Counted from the first letter of the stretch, positions 1 through 11,184 are shown. The stretch: 64,000 nucleotides of DNA from Cristatella mucedo (GCA_009760855.2 WPIO01000064.1:1558501-1622500); one strand, 5' to 3'. The notes: a model not told the origin generated them from the sequence alone. Numbers and translations: made by a program.

Positions 1-579
1 ACGACTCCGCGCATGAGAATATCGGATAGAGGAGCACTCCGCTTATAGAAATAGCAGTTTCGCGTCCCAGATTAACTTAAGCAATAGTCTCTATTTCGCA
101 TATGGGAATAAATACTCCGCATATAAGAATGGCCATTTGTCGGCCCGAGCGTATTCTGTGTGGAGCCAACTGTACGCAGCTCTACGTTAGCGGGGAGTTG
201 CCGAGAAGGCTCCTAGGAGATCCTAGGGCGCTCACGATCGCTGTCATGCTCTGCTACTTGCATGGCGTGCCACTTGTAGCGGTGCAGCGACTTCCAGACT
301 CGCTGTAGCCGTCGTGCTGCGAGAATCCAGCTCCACGTGTGCTGGTGCCTCCAAGGACTATGGCCAGTGTCTGTTGTGGTTTTGAGGTCAAGGACAAGGA
401 GTTCGTTCGCAAGCCGCCACTGCAAATCAACCCAATGGCCGCCGTCTACTAGCGAGACGATTGAAACCAGTGTTTGTGCTAACGCACAATGCGTATTCTC
501 CTGCTTTGTTTGAACGGACGAAGCAGCCAAATACAATTTTAAGGATATATAAAAAAATATAATGCATGGATAGTATGGA
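1..579. other. No gene recognised
   Basis: This stretch holds only short overlapping reading frames on both strands, with no recognisable domain and no convincing splice sites. I see no repeat family shared with the rest of the window. It is the upstream flank of the tRNA gene. Confidence 0.5.
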
Positions 580-651
580 GGCCTGTTGGTCTAGGGGTAT
601 GATTCTTGCTTCGGGAGCAAGAGGTCCCGGGTTCAAATCCCGGACAGGCCC
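580..651 (+). tRNA. tRNA-Pro (anticodon CGG)
   Basis: This is a complete 72-nt cloverleaf. The acceptor stem GGCCTGT (580-586) pairs with ACAGGCC (644-650), and C651 is the discriminator base. The anticodon stem CTTGC/GCAAG encloses the loop TTCGGGA, giving anticodon CGG, which reads CCG proline codons. The T arm CCCGG-GTTCAAAT-CCCGG is perfectly paired and carries a consensus B box; TGGTCTAGGGG in the D arm is the A box. There is no intron and no encoded CCA, as expected for a eukaryotic nuclear tRNA. All stems are intact, so it looks functional, unlike the SINE-type tRNA-like sequences elsewhere in the window. Confidence 0.96.
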
Positions 652-654
652 GTC

Positions 655-662
655 TTTTTTTT
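655..662 (+). terminator. Pol III T-run terminator of tRNA-Pro
   Basis: A run of eight T residues begins three bases after the tRNA discriminator base. This is the standard RNA polymerase III termination signal and supports the tRNA gene being transcribable. Confidence 0.85.
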
Positions 663-924
663 CAGGACACATTTCACTGAAATATTGTGTGCTCTGCCCT
701 ATAGTGACCTTAGTCTTGGTTATCGCATCCGCTCTATAGTCAAGTCTGCCTACTTTTGGCTACGCAACATTTCACTACCAAAGGTCTGCTTAGGCAGGGA
801 AACCATGTAGAATTTGGTCCACTCATTTGCTGCATTGAGCTTCGACATCTGTAACTCATAGTTTGCTGGTCTACCGGCCTGTGCAATGAAGCACTTGAAG
901 TTGGTGCAGAGTTCTGCAGCTATG

Positions 925-1170
925 CTTGTTATAATAATAATATTGCACTTGATAAAGCGCCCTCAGAGAACTTAATCTCTTTCTAGGCGCTTTACATTTG
1001 CTGCAAAGTGATACGCAATAGAATAGTAAGTAAAATCATGCTTGAAAAACAAACAAAATGAATAACATGGTTAGGGGTTACATGCACTGGGTCAGCATGC
1101 AAATGTGGTTAGTGGCAGCATGAACAGTGTCAGCACGCATAAGCATTGTTAATGATGTTATGTCTGAACG
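925..1170 (-). repeat. LINE-B 3' end fragment
   Basis: Read on the minus strand, this ends in the conserved hairpin AAAGCGCC...GGCGCTTT followed by an (ATT)n tail (about 930-945). Upstream is the family's 3' UTR, including a motif on the plus strand reading aaacaaacaaaatgaataac. The same block recurs at 14.4, 29.3, 47.8, 54.4, 59.2 and 62.2 kb. It is the 5'-truncated 3' end of a CR1/L2-type non-LTR retrotransposon. Confidence 0.75.
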
Positions 1171-1397
1171 CAGCGACTTATAAAAAGATACTGTACACAT
1201 TTTCTCACATTTTGGGAACCCTTAAGCCCTCACATATCTGCGTGGTAGACATGTGATATAAAACGATTTTAAAACCAAGCTTTGCGTCCAAAATACCGCA
1301 TCCAATCACTTTGAAAGAGCAGGGTTGCTTAAAACTAAGCATGACTGCAGTATCTTTATTTAAGCAGGACCGAATTTCAGGAATGGTACATGCCGCG

Positions 1398-1500
1398 CTG
1401 GTTTGGCTTAATGGTGATGGTGCTTGCCGCGACCAAGGGCAAGGTGAACGTATTTCATGACCGAGGTCCTAGGTTCGAGCCCCGTGGCACACGTTAAGTG
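1398..1500 (+). repeat. tRNA-like SINE head (possible)
   Basis: The sequence has an A-box-like motif TGGCTTAATGG (about 1408) and a B-box-like GGTTCGAGCCC (about 1472), but the spacing and stems do not fold as a functional tRNA. It resembles a degenerate tRNA-derived short element. Its tail does not match the main SINE family of this window. Confidence 0.4.
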
Positions 1501-1952
1501 GCTGAAAAGGGATTATGTTATTTTAGGGTGCTAGCTAAATAAATACATTAAATATATTTTTTAGCTAAAAGTAGGCAGAGTTGACCGATGTTGATGTGGT
1601 CATCTAGATAGAGAAAGGTCACTACGCAACAGGACACCAGAATTTCGAAGGAATAGGTTGGAGAAAATGATACTGGTAACAATGCCCGAGAACATGCTTT
1701 CTCTCGAGCAGAAGGCGTGAGGCTTAGGCTGCCTAGGTTCACTCGTTCAACGGAATGCACAGTTGAGTCAACTTGAAGAAGCGTAAGGAGGGCGCAGGGG
1801 GTGGGGGTCTGTAGGATATCTACGCGCGTAGCAGGGCTGCCGCTCGGTACGCTCCAGCAAACCTCGCCGAAAGTCGCTCCCGTAGCCGCATTCTTTGATG
1901 TTCGTAAGCGAACCCTTCGTGGTGCTGGTTTTTGCCTGTTTTCCAGAGAGAG

Positions 1953-2157
<205 letters not shown>

Positions 2158-2241
2158 ACCCCCAGGCCTAGAGAGATATTCTTGAGGCTTCTCTCCTGCT
2201 TTGACGACATCTAAAAAGAAGCTTAAAACACGCCTGTTTAT

Positions 2242-2422
2242 CGTTGGCTGAATCCGCTTTAAAGCCATTGCGCCGTGTGGTTTCAACCTTGACCCGAAGC
2301 AGCACCGGTTGATTCAGGACACCACGTCAATTTTTTGTAGCCATAGACCACTATTGATTGGCTGGATGTCACGTGTACCTGGGTCGCTTCAGCTACGGCT
2401 TATCGAAAGTGTTCCGGAAGAG
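2242..2422 (+). repeat. Copia-type LTR, 5' half (split by LINE-A)
   Basis: This matches the first half of the LTR-like unit at 6674-7056, including the shared GCAGCACCGG, GATTGGCTGGA and GTCACGTGTACC blocks. The match resumes at 3744 after the LINE-A insertion. The start would be near 2242, where the other copy has the canonical TGTTGGC. Confidence 0.65.
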
Positions 2423-3743
2423 ATCTGTCTGCTGCCTTCAACACCATTGATCACGAAGTTCTGCTTGAACGATTGAGGACAACGATCGGTCTGGCAGACG
2501 AAGCACTGGCGTGGTTTAAATCATACTTGTCTGATCGTGTTCAATCCGTGTCGTGTGGGGGTCAGGTCTCAGACATGAGAAGGGTCACCTGTGGAGTCCC
2601 TCAAGGGTCTGTACTCGGTCCCTTGCTGTTCTCCATTTATACACAACCTCTGGGAAAAGTGATTAAGGCCCATGGAATAGGATATCACTTCTATGCTGAC
2701 GATACTCAGTTGTATTTGTCATTTAAGCCGTCGGAATCTGCTGCAGCAACTGAGAAACTGAATGCTTGCCTTGCCGATATTCGATCCTGGATGTCGGAAA
2801 ACTTCCTGAAATTAAATGACGATAAAACCGAACTGCTTCTCATAGGACACCCTAAGCGTGTGGCTGGATTAAAAGGCTTTGCTCTTCTAATAGGTGATGC
2901 TATTGTGCGACCTTCACCACGTGCTCGTAATCAAGGTGTCGTGTTCGACAGCTGCCTCAATTTCAAAAGCTTCATTCAGAAGACTGCCTCTACAGCTAGC
3001 CATCACATCCGATCCATATCCAAGATTAGAAGCTGTCTCCCACAGTGGCTTGTAAAAAATTTAACTAGCTCTTTAGTTCTGTCTCGGCTTGATTATTGTA
3101 ATTCCCTTTTGGCTGGGCTACCAAAGAAAGCTATTATGCCACTACAGCGGACTATGAATATGGCTGCAAGGCTGGTCTTCAAGTCCCAGCGGTTTGAGCA
3201 CGTGTCACCTCTGCTGAAAGAGCTAGGATGGTTGCCGGTTGAGCAAAGGATACAGAGCAAAGTTCTTACGCTGACCCACAAGGCCCGCCACGGCTTGGCT
3301 CCTTCGTACCTAGCTGAACTGCTGCATCAGTTTCAGCCTGTTCGCGCCCTCAGGTCCTGTGTGGACAATCAATTAGCTGTCCCATTCCTCCGCCTAAAGA
3401 CCGTTGGCGACAGAAGCTTTAGCTCTGCAGGTCCTAGACTGTGGAACTCGCTTCCACAATTCTTACGCAACGACAACTACTCTCCAGTTGCCGACTATGG
3501 CACATCTTTTTCAGCGGTCCTGAGCTGCTATTTCCATGCTACTCACTACCTCAACTTCTCTCCTGACTCTGCTATGCTTCCCACTTTCTCTTTGTTTGTG
3601 TGAGACGAAGTCTGTTGGCTACCGAATGCGTACCGAAAGCCGCTTAGGCTGTGAGTGCGCTATACAAAACTCTCCTGCGTAACACCCACATGGTCTTTAT
3701 GACTTTGTGGAGTTACTGACGGAGATACATTACATTACATTAC
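2423..3743 (+). mobile_element. LINE-A copy 1 (5'-truncated L2-like retrotransposon)
   Basis: This is the 3' part of ORF2 plus the 3' UTR of a CR1/L2-superfamily LINE. One open frame runs from 2422 to the TGA at 3601-3603. Reverse transcriptase motifs are visible: [23 protein letters not shown] (about residues 45-60) and the catalytic [11 protein letters not shown]. The usual CR1/L2 C-terminal region follows ([35 protein letters not shown]). The 3' UTR ends in tandem ACATT units. It is flanked by a 5-bp AAGAG duplication (2418-2422 and 3744-3748) and sits inside a copia LTR. The truncated 5' end means it cannot move on its own. It is nearly identical to the copy at 26 kb, which suggests recent family activity. 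Confidence 0.9.
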
Positions 3744-3924
3744 AAGAGAAGCCAGTTGTATTGAGACTATTGTGCATGATTGCTTTCTCGGCCAATGGTG
3801 GTAGTTTAGGACTACTATAAATTGAACCTGTTTGTCGCCTACTCCTTTGTTCGTATTTGCTAGGGTTCACGTTCTATTCGCCGGCTGCGTTATTAAACAT
3901 CGCAATTTTCTCAACCATTGACTA
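3744..3924 (+). repeat. Copia-type LTR, 3' half
   Basis: This continues the LTR interrupted at 2422. It contains a TATA-like ACTATAAATTGAACC (about 3815) and ATTAAA (about 3891), both at the same relative places as in the 6674-7056 copy. They are the expected promoter and polyadenylation signals of an LTR. Confidence 0.65.
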
Positions 3925-5700
3925 GTGAATGGCTTCCCGGCAGCACTGCGTCCCACAGCTTGTGGGCCCGGCGTTCACTGGCGTCATTGGTTTGGAGAAG
4001 TTTACTTGCGAGAATTGAGAGGCAGATGTGGAGCACCCGGGCCAAGTTCTACTTTACAGCCAACGACCTGCGTCGGTGTCGTAAACGTTCCGTGGATGAC
4101 GCAGGCAGATGACGTAAACGGTGTCGCAAACGGTGATGAGAGACGTTCCATGGATGTCGCAGCTCTTGCTGCTTTGCTGAGCTGCAGGAATGACGAAGAG
4201 CACAAATGTCAAGGTCAAGCAGAGCGAGAGTTTGACCGGCGAACGGCAAAGGCTATGTCAATTCTCGTCTTGGCTGTCTCGGATTCTGCGTTAATGAGTT
4301 CCTGCATTGATGCCATCGATGCTATCGATTCTTCGGAGGCGGAAGCGAGATGCCATGTGCGACGCTTCGAGAACGCTGATGAGTAGACTACTTCTACATT
4401 AAAAGCTCGCATCAATCCGAATGCCATAGGATGACTATCTCCAGGACTATGCAAACGAAGTTGAGTCAATTGCCAATCAGCTGCTAGCTGCTGGCGATAC
4501 CAGCGATACAGAGGAGCAGATTGCCCTCCGCATGCTTAATGGGCTACCGGACTTGTGGTAGCCTCTAATAAGGGCAGTTGGAGCAAGGGACACGCGCCAC
4601 TTAATTCTTTACTTTGAGCGGAGCGCGGTGTTGCATGAGCGTCTGAGGCGGTAAAATCGACCTTCCCCTTGACGTGAGCGTGAGCGAGATGGCTCTTGTG
4701 GCTTCGAGTGAGGTCCGGAGAGCCAGCAAGGCAGCGGCTACTGCCGCTGCCGCTCAAGGAAAACAGCATACTTCCAAGTTTACTAGTGTCACTACTGTTT
4801 GATAGTCGGTCAGAAGGCCTCGTAGTGCATTAAAAAGGAAATCGAAGAGAATGTCAAACCCTGGGCCAACACAGCAAATAATGATTGCTTCACGGCCGAC
4901 TCGACTGATTACAAGCTTCGATCACAGCTCGAGTGGCTAATAGACTCCGAAGCCACACAGCATATGTACTTAAAGTCCGAACTATTTACCAACTGCGAGA
5001 AAATTGCTCATCGCATCGCGGTGGGTGAGGGCGAAGTGCTTAATACGACTGGCATTGGAACGTGCGTGTTCAGCTGCGTGTTGACAGTGCATGGCGAAGA
5101 GCTGAAAGGTGAGATATTTTATTATTGTAACTAGGCTTATCAAGAACCTCTTTACGCTAAGCCAATGTGTCAAGAGAGGCTATGGGGTGGAGTTCGACGG
5201 CGATCGTGAGTCTTTTACCGACTCTTCGTCAACAGACGTGGCTGCTTCTGGCATAAGACAAGGGGTACTTTTGTATCTGCTAGATACTTCTGTGAGACAG
5301 AAAACAGCATTGGCTGCTCACACATGTAAATTCATCTCTGGTGATATGACGAACCTTTACTCTGACAATGGTTCGCCAGAATAGGATGCTACAAAGCTCC
5401 TTAAATGACCTACTCTAGCAGTGTTTGGGCAACAGGTACTAGCTGCAACTAAAAATGCGTCTACGACTCAACCTACTTGTGCAATATGGGTTAGCGGCAG
5501 AGGCCCTGATTGCTTGCAGCGATTAGCCCACGACCTTGCATGATGCTGTGAGCAGCATGGAAGCACATTTGTGGACGACTGCTATTGATGACGAGCTTTC
5601 TTCCCTACGCGAGATGAGGTCGCCCGACTACCCGAGGGCCAGCAAGCCATCAGATGCAAATTTGCATTCAACGTGAAGCGAAATTTACAAGTGTTCTAGA
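3925..5700 (+). pseudogene. Degenerate Ty1/copia gag-pol
   Basis: The internal region of a copia-type LTR retrotransposon, broken by stops and frameshifts. A gag-like frame runs from 3925 to 4386, and UBN2-like gag continues at 4432-4560 (ALRMLNGLPDLW, then TAG). A CCHC zinc knuckle at 4787-4828 has its His changed to Gln and a stop inside it. An aspartic protease-like WLIDSEATQHM lies at 4933, where the family has DSG. A gag-pre-integrase-like frame spans 5109-5384 (RLIKNLFTLSQ...RGYGVEF). The start of the reverse transcriptase domain appears at about 5540-5690 (MEAHLWTTAIDDELSSL, then AIRCKFAFNVKR in another frame). The integrase core is missing between them and the element stops after the RT start. 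It is non-functional. Confidence 0.8.
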
Positions 5701-6204
5701 GCCCGCTTCTGTAACCGCGAAGAAACTCGTCCCCCGGCTCTCTACCGGTGGACTGTGAGATGCAGTGCTGCAGTCCAGTTAAAACACAAGCGGCTACAAC
5801 TGGGCGCCGAAAGCGACAGTTTATTGTGGGCCTGTTAGTAGTGGTTACGCGCCGGCGAAAGCGCTTTACGCGGCGCGAACCGGACCGACAGAGTTAACTT
5901 TGCGAACTCCCGAAGCCCGACTATGTAAGTACCCTATGCGCGCGTCGCTAGCGATTGTCCCAACCCCGAAGGCGGGTCGCTACAGCACCCCAAGATACGA
6001 GCTGCTAACTGAGTAGCCGCAGAACACAACATTGCAGTCTTAAGTTGCACGTAGCTGCTCGTCGCCGTAGGTTCGTCTCTCGTGCTCTCGAAGCGTAGCC
6101 TCGCATCGACTACGGAAGCTGCAGCCCCGAGCTCTGTCAGTCGTCCCATTATATTCTCTCTCTTCTAAACTCCTGACCTCGCGCGTAGCTGCTATTTCTA
6201 ATTC
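5700..6204. other. No gene recognised
   Basis: GC-rich intergenic sequence following the truncated copia element. I see no domain, splice-supported exon or shared repeat here. Confidence 0.4.
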
Positions 6205-6445
6205 AGCATATTAGTCGGTGCAAATCCTGACCGCATCTTCTGCACCAGGCTTCATTCTAACTTTAGTGGGTGGACCAGGAGTCGGGCTTGTACTAGGTGT
6301 CCTAGTCGAACCCGCTAAGGCAAGCACATCAGTTGCCCCATCTCCTAACCGCATCGCCTGCACAGAGCTCCACTCTCACCTGAGCTAGGTGGGTCAGGAG
6401 CTGGGTCTGTACTAGGTGCCCTAGTCGACCCCGCTAAGGCAAGGG
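6205..6445 (+). repeat. Two-copy tandem repeat, about 120-bp unit
   Basis: Two imperfect direct copies share CCGCATC...TGCAC, a GGTGGRYCAGGAG block, GTACTAGGTGYCCTAGTCGA and CCCGCTAAGGCAAG. The first copy ends near 6325 and the second near 6445. No coding capacity is evident. Confidence 0.7.
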
Positions 6446-6673
6446 CTTCCGCGGCTAAGCTGAGAGCTGCCCTACTGCACTCCTATGCTCACGGCTATTT
6501 TCAAGTGGATGGCATTGAATTCAAAGACGTTTTCGCCAGTCTTTCGGTACAAATCTCTGAGAACTTTCTTGTCCAATGCTTCCGTGATGGAAGTAGAGAT
6601 CCATCAAATGTCTGTTTGAGCTACTGCTCTTGGACATCGTCCATCGCGTCACCGGCACCGGCTGCTCAGCGAG

Positions 6674-7056
6674 TGTTGGCTGAATTCTTTTTAAGCCAGT
6701 GTGCCAGAGCTATGCCACGTGGTTTTCACATTGACCTCCAATGCAGCACCGGCTGACTCAGGACACTAGGTCTATTTTTGGAGCCGCAGACACCACTGAT
6801 TGGCTGGAGGTCACGTGTACCCGGGCCAATTGAACTAGGCCCAGTCCACATCAGCTACGGCCGATCGCAGCGTGTCCCTGAAGAGAAGCTGACGGCATTA
6901 AGATCGCTATGCACGATGGCTTGCTCTGCCAATAGTAATCCTTTTGGGCTACTATATATTGAACCTATTTTATTGCTAATACATTTTCCGTCTTTGCTAC
7001 GGTGTACGGTATTATTTGTCGGCTGTGTTATTAAATATCATAATTTTCTCGACCGT
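6674..7056 (+). repeat. Copia-type LTR, uninterrupted copy
   Basis: The unit begins TGTTGGC at 6674 and shares its whole length with the split copy at 2242-2422 plus 3744-3924. It has TATATATTGAACC (about 6951) and ATTAAA (about 7029). Both copies are followed by the same GAATGGCTTC...GGCAGCACTGCG leader, so this is a second 5'-LTR-plus-leader fragment rather than the 3' LTR of the first element. The exact 3' boundary is uncertain by about 15 bp. Confidence 0.65.
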
Positions 7057-7084
7057 CGACCACGGTGAATGGCTTCGTGGCAGC

Positions 7085-7310
7085 ACTGCGTCTCAAATTT
7101 ATTCCAGCATTTAGCGGGTTTTCGCGATTCGTCCTTCGGGTGCCTGTGCATGCTTACACTTGCCGGCTGCTTGCGGATGTTACTACCAATCGTTTTGGAG
7201 AAGTGCTCTCTAAACTGTACCTACAAAGTGCCTGGAAAGGGATTCAGCTCTCCGAGGGCGCTATTTAAATCTATTATTATGATCATGATTATTACCCTTA
7301 TTATCCGACG
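7085..7310 (+). repeat. LINE-B 3' fragment
   Basis: It shares the CAGCATTTAG.GGGTTT...GATTCGTCCTT block with 24.66 kb and ends in a worn hairpin (CTCTCCGAGGGCGCTATTTA) followed by an ATTATTATG-type tail. Confidence 0.55.
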
Positions 7311-8664
7311 GAACGCCCTCCGCGAACAAAGTAATGGGGTTTCTTCACTGAGAACCTCGAAGGGCGTTTACTTTACTTCATCTGAAGTCATAGTGAGCTG
7401 TGCCTTGTGCTTCTAACTAGTGAGCTGTACGCTATGTTTGGTGCTGTGCAGAAGTGTACCTCTGTGGCTGTCAATGCTCCACTAGCATTTTTCACGAGAC
7501 TGCAAGGTACTAGCATCCGTTACGGGGCCTGTGTTTGTACAAGCTGATTTTAGTAGAGGAACTGTTACAACTGGTACTTGGACTCGTGACATTCTGGTAG
7601 GGCAGTAGCCTCCATCGGTCGCTCAACTGAACCTTAAGTTACTGTAGGGACGAGGCTGCCTCCGGCACTGCAGCTCTCTAAGCCTGCAACCGGACGAACT
7701 TTCTGCCCGTCAATAACGCAGCAGGCGGAAGCTGCTGTCTGCCCCAGGTTGCCGCAGCCAGCCAGCCAGCGCTAGCGTCGAAGGCGTCTGGCTGAGCACG
7801 CAATTGTCGGCTCTTTGCGGGTCGGGCAGATCAGCAGGAAAAGCAGACGGCTAAGCAGCCCAGCAAGAACTCGAAAGATGCGTTCAATAACTTGCGCTCA
7901 AGCAGACTGCCCAAGACGACGTTATGTGGCTGCTTGACTGGGCGGCCAACCGATCATATTTTACAAAACGAACGACTCTTCATGATGACTTCAGAGCTAA
8001 ACATAAGCAATAGTTCTGTCAACCTACTCATACTATCGCGACGGTCTGCTGCAGTCTTAAAAAAGACTGAGTGCCCTTCAGAAGAGTACATGCCATTCAC
8101 TAGCTGGAGGCTCACAAGCATAATTCATAGTGGCCATTTTTCAAAACTGCGCCACAGTGTTTACCTAACAGGAGCTACACACACACTCGAAGCACTGACG
8201 AAATGATTCCTCGTATTCTGGTGGAGCACATAATCCCAGCGTTCTCTGTAGCCTGCTACGATGCAGGTGTACGCTGGCAGCTATTGTTCTCTGTATTTGT
8301 GTCGAATACGTCTCATCTTTCTTCCGAAGGCTACTCATCGGATGAGTGCATTCCTACTACAAGCACGCTGCTGCTAAGAACCCGAGGATTGTCTTAGCTG
8401 CTGTATAATCGAGACTTCTAGCCGTCTTGGCTCTTTTCAGTCTTTAAAAAAACTCCGCTCAATCTGCAAACGAGTGCAGGACGTACGTAAGCTACAGACT
8501 TAGAGGCACCGCATCAGCAAGCGATTTTCCGTCACCCGCGTACTGGACGCACTGACGAAACAAAGTTCGCAGTAGTAAGATAGAGTAGCCCCTCGTGTAG
8601 CCTGCGAATATGCATGCACTGCTAGGTATTGTTATCGGCATCAATCCAATGAGTTATTTGCGAC
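7311..8664. other. No gene recognised
   Basis: Short reading frames only, up to 104 codons at 7892-8206, without domain, signal peptide or good splice context. A GCCAGCCAGC triplet lies near 7770. Confidence 0.4.
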
Positions 8665-8898
8665 TCAGCTTTTCTCTGAGGCTCCGAATCCGGCTGCCAA
8701 TTGCATTTCTGCATAATCACGGTTGTCTCGGGTCAGATTTCTAAGGGCATAGCGAAATCTGCCAGAACCTGTCCACGTTCCTAATAGAGCTGAATCAGCA
8801 GCCGGCATGTAAGCGCTGGCCCTGTCCACCATTTCAATGTCAGCCGTTAAATGCGTCTTGAGCAAATTGACGTCAATGGTGCGAGCTCGTTTGTCGTC
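8665..8898 (-). CDS. Candidate terminal exon, unidentified protein
   Basis: On the minus strand a strong pyrimidine-rich acceptor (CTTCACTTTGCGTTCCAG) precedes an open frame of 77 codons ending TGA at 8665. The peptide is hydrophilic to amphipathic, with recognisable stretches such as RTIDVNLLKTHLTADIEMVD, ALLGTWTGSGRFRYALRNL and NRDYAEMQLAAGFG. It does not look like a low-complexity or shadow frame. I do not recognise the family. No upstream exon was found before the LINE-A debris at 9.3 kb, and no AATAAA lies immediately downstream. It could be the last exon of a gene whose other exons lie further right, or a fragment of a transposon-encoded protein. Confidence 0.4.
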   Translation of the reverse strand, partial: DDKRARTIDVNLLKTHLTADIEMVDRASAYMPAADSALLGTWTGSGRFRYALRNLTRDNRDYAEMQLAAGFGASEKS

Positions 8899-8934
8899 CT
8901 GGAACGCAAAGTGAAGCAAAGGTCAGCGGCCTCG

Positions 8935-9045
8935 CTCACTTAAAAGCAGAAGCGCATTAGTGGCTACTTGCTCTAGCTCGCAACGAGCAAAAAGGAGCAG
9001 GATCTTCTGCAGGACTCGAGCCCACGACCTGACTAGTGAAAGGCG
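8935..9045 (-). repeat. SINE fragment
   Basis: Read on the minus strand this carries the B-box region AGGTCGTGGGCTCGAGTCCT and the following GATCCT motif of the window's tRNA-derived SINE family. The rest of the element is lost or diverged. Confidence 0.5.
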
Positions 9046-9294
9046 TGCAGAGGTGCATACATATCAAGTCCCAGAAACGACCCCTTCGCACTCTATTTGA
9101 TGAATGGCGGTGGGTAAGAAAAGTTGAAGCAGCTCACAGGGCAGTCGTCAGGAGCGAGATCTGCTGCAGCACTTGTTATCCAGCAAGCTTGTTTTCACTC
9201 TGCAGATTCCTATTGATGCAGCGTATATCAGTCTGTAACTCTGCAAGGCCACAAAGACTAAGTATGTGCTACGCTGGAGTTTTCTACAGCTAAC

Positions 9295-9800
9295 TCAAAA
9301 CCCTAAGCGGCTATCGGTTCGCACTAGGTAATCAATAGACTTTATCTCACTCAAAAAAAAGAGAGTAGCAGCTCAGGATGGCTGGAAAGGATGTGCCACA
9401 AGTCGACAGCAGCAGAGTAAATCTTGGTGTGTCATAATTGTGGAAGGCAATTCTTCTATCTGGGACGTGCAAAGCAAAAGCTTCTATCACCGGCTGTCTT
9501 TCAGCATAGGAATATAACAGCCAATTTATTGTCCGTAGACAACCTGAGGGCATGAGGAGGCTGAAACTGGTGCTGCAGTTCAGCTAGGTGTGAAGGAGAG
9601 AAGCCATGGCTTGCTATGCGAGTCTGAGTAAGAATTTTACGCCTTTGATCGACCTGGAGCCATCGAAGCTCCTGCAGCGAAGGAGACCAGCGGTGGATGG
9701 ACCTCTGGGTTTTGATGACTAATATTGCAGCCATATTCATCGCCAGCGGCAGAGGCTCTCTGGATTTTTCCGTAGCCCACCCCAAACGAAATTTCGGACG
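9295..9800 (-). mobile_element. LINE-A fragment (old)
   Basis: The minus-strand frame shows diverged LINE-A C-terminal motifs (AMNMAAILVIKTQR, HLAELQHQFQP, CGTSFPAILSCY) broken by frameshifts, then the 3' UTR up to GCCGCTTAGGGTTTTG. It is much more decayed than the copies at 2.4 and 26 kb. Confidence 0.75.
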
Positions 9801-10059
9801 TCCAGCCTACTCAGAATCGGGTTTAGTAGCTATCTGTGGTGGCAAAAAATTATACATTGTCTACCGACCTGAAGCCCAAAAAATATTATCTTCCAGCTGC
9901 TCTAATCTACATTAAATAACCAGCCAGCGATCAAGCCTGACCTCCGCTTCTAATCCGCAGCCTTTATAGTGATTATCTCGAATCGCTCCGCAACAATATA
10001 CCGGTCCTGCCGCGCGGTTAAGCACCTACTTGCCAAAGCCGTCTTCGGCTAGTCATTAG

Positions 10060-10690
10060 TCAGGCCTCTGTCAGGCGGGTGCTTTGCGACTGCGTCGCGA
10101 TTTCTGCGGCTCGAACTCGCGCGAGAAGCCGCCACACAACCAAAAAGGGCGAAGAAAGGGGCGGCACCAAGGAGCTCGACGACGCAGGGCAGCCACTGCA
10201 GCCCCTGACTGCTTGGCTAGTCGCGAAGAGCGGCTGCTGCCGCCGCTGAATGGAAATCATAAACGAGAAGAGTGGCACGCCCGAGTCACCCTTATTAGGA
10301 AAGTCGCTTCGTACACCTAGCAGCGCATCTAGCGCGCCGCCGTATCCGGTGTCTCTTCGCGGCCGCAGTATTCAGAGCCGCAGCAGCTGCTAGTGGGCGG
10401 GCGGAGCGCCGGCGGAGCGGCCAGGCGGCTACAGTGTGCACGATTGCGTCAGGCGGCTGCGATCTTCGGCTGCCCATGGCGTCGGCAGAGCTGCCGGTCG
10501 CAGCGCCGCACGCCCGTTCGGTCGAGATGTGCGGCGGCGATTCATCAAAGCCAGAGCCAGAGCACTCAAGCGCCGGCCGCGGTTCTCGCGTGGGCTTATT
10601 GGACAGCCGGCCTGGACTCGGCAGCTTCGGAAAAGTAGAGCGACACCGTGCTTCGCCGATTCGGTAATCCTCACTGAACTCGAACGCAGC
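10060..10690. promoter_or_regulatory. CpG-rich block
   Basis: This is a dense CpG/GC-rich segment containing GGGCGGGCGGAG (about 10395) and GCGGCCGC (about 10359), with open but overlapping frames on both strands. On the plus strand an ATG at 10479 starts a frame of over 60 codons in good context (MASAELPVAAPHARS). On sequence alone this is a possible CpG-island promoter with a first exon, but I cannot connect it to a downstream exon. It lies just beyond the 3' end of the reticulocalbin gene. Confidence 0.35.
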
Positions 10691-11184
10691 TAAGCGGTCT
10701 CGTGTGAGAAATGTGTAGTCAATCAAACTAAGACGGAAACATACGGTAATAGCACGGCTGGGTGGCTGATTCTTCATTTTGGCGCATCCTGAAATTGACC
10801 CTATATATATAGACTGCAGCTGTTGACTCAAACGTCAGCGGCCAGCATCCAATGCTCCGAAATCGCACGGCGTACTCTTGAGACAAACACCCTCGCCTCA
10901 GCTTGTCCATCACTAGTATGAAAGGAAGTCGTCTGATAACCCCCAGGGCTCCGGCGGTTCGCTAAAACAAAACTTCATTCATCACAATTATGAGTTTATC
11001 TCTTCGGAAGGGTAACTCGGGGCATCCAGCATTCAACTACATACAACACACCGATGCTAATGAAAATAACAAGCGAAAAATTTGCACAACCCAGCAAGAG
11101 AACTAAATCACTCTCCCCCTCTCTCTCTAAATACATTAAATAAGTCAGAAAGAAACACGAAAGCAGCTGCTGCGATAAAGTAGT

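Noticed and set aside
213-536. 107-codon minus-strand frame near the window start
   Set aside because: No splice or domain evidence, and it overlaps another frame through the tRNA region.
10295-10831. 178-codon minus-strand frame
   Set aside because: GC-rich, Ala/Arg-biased, overlapped by equally open plus-strand frames; no recognisable motif.
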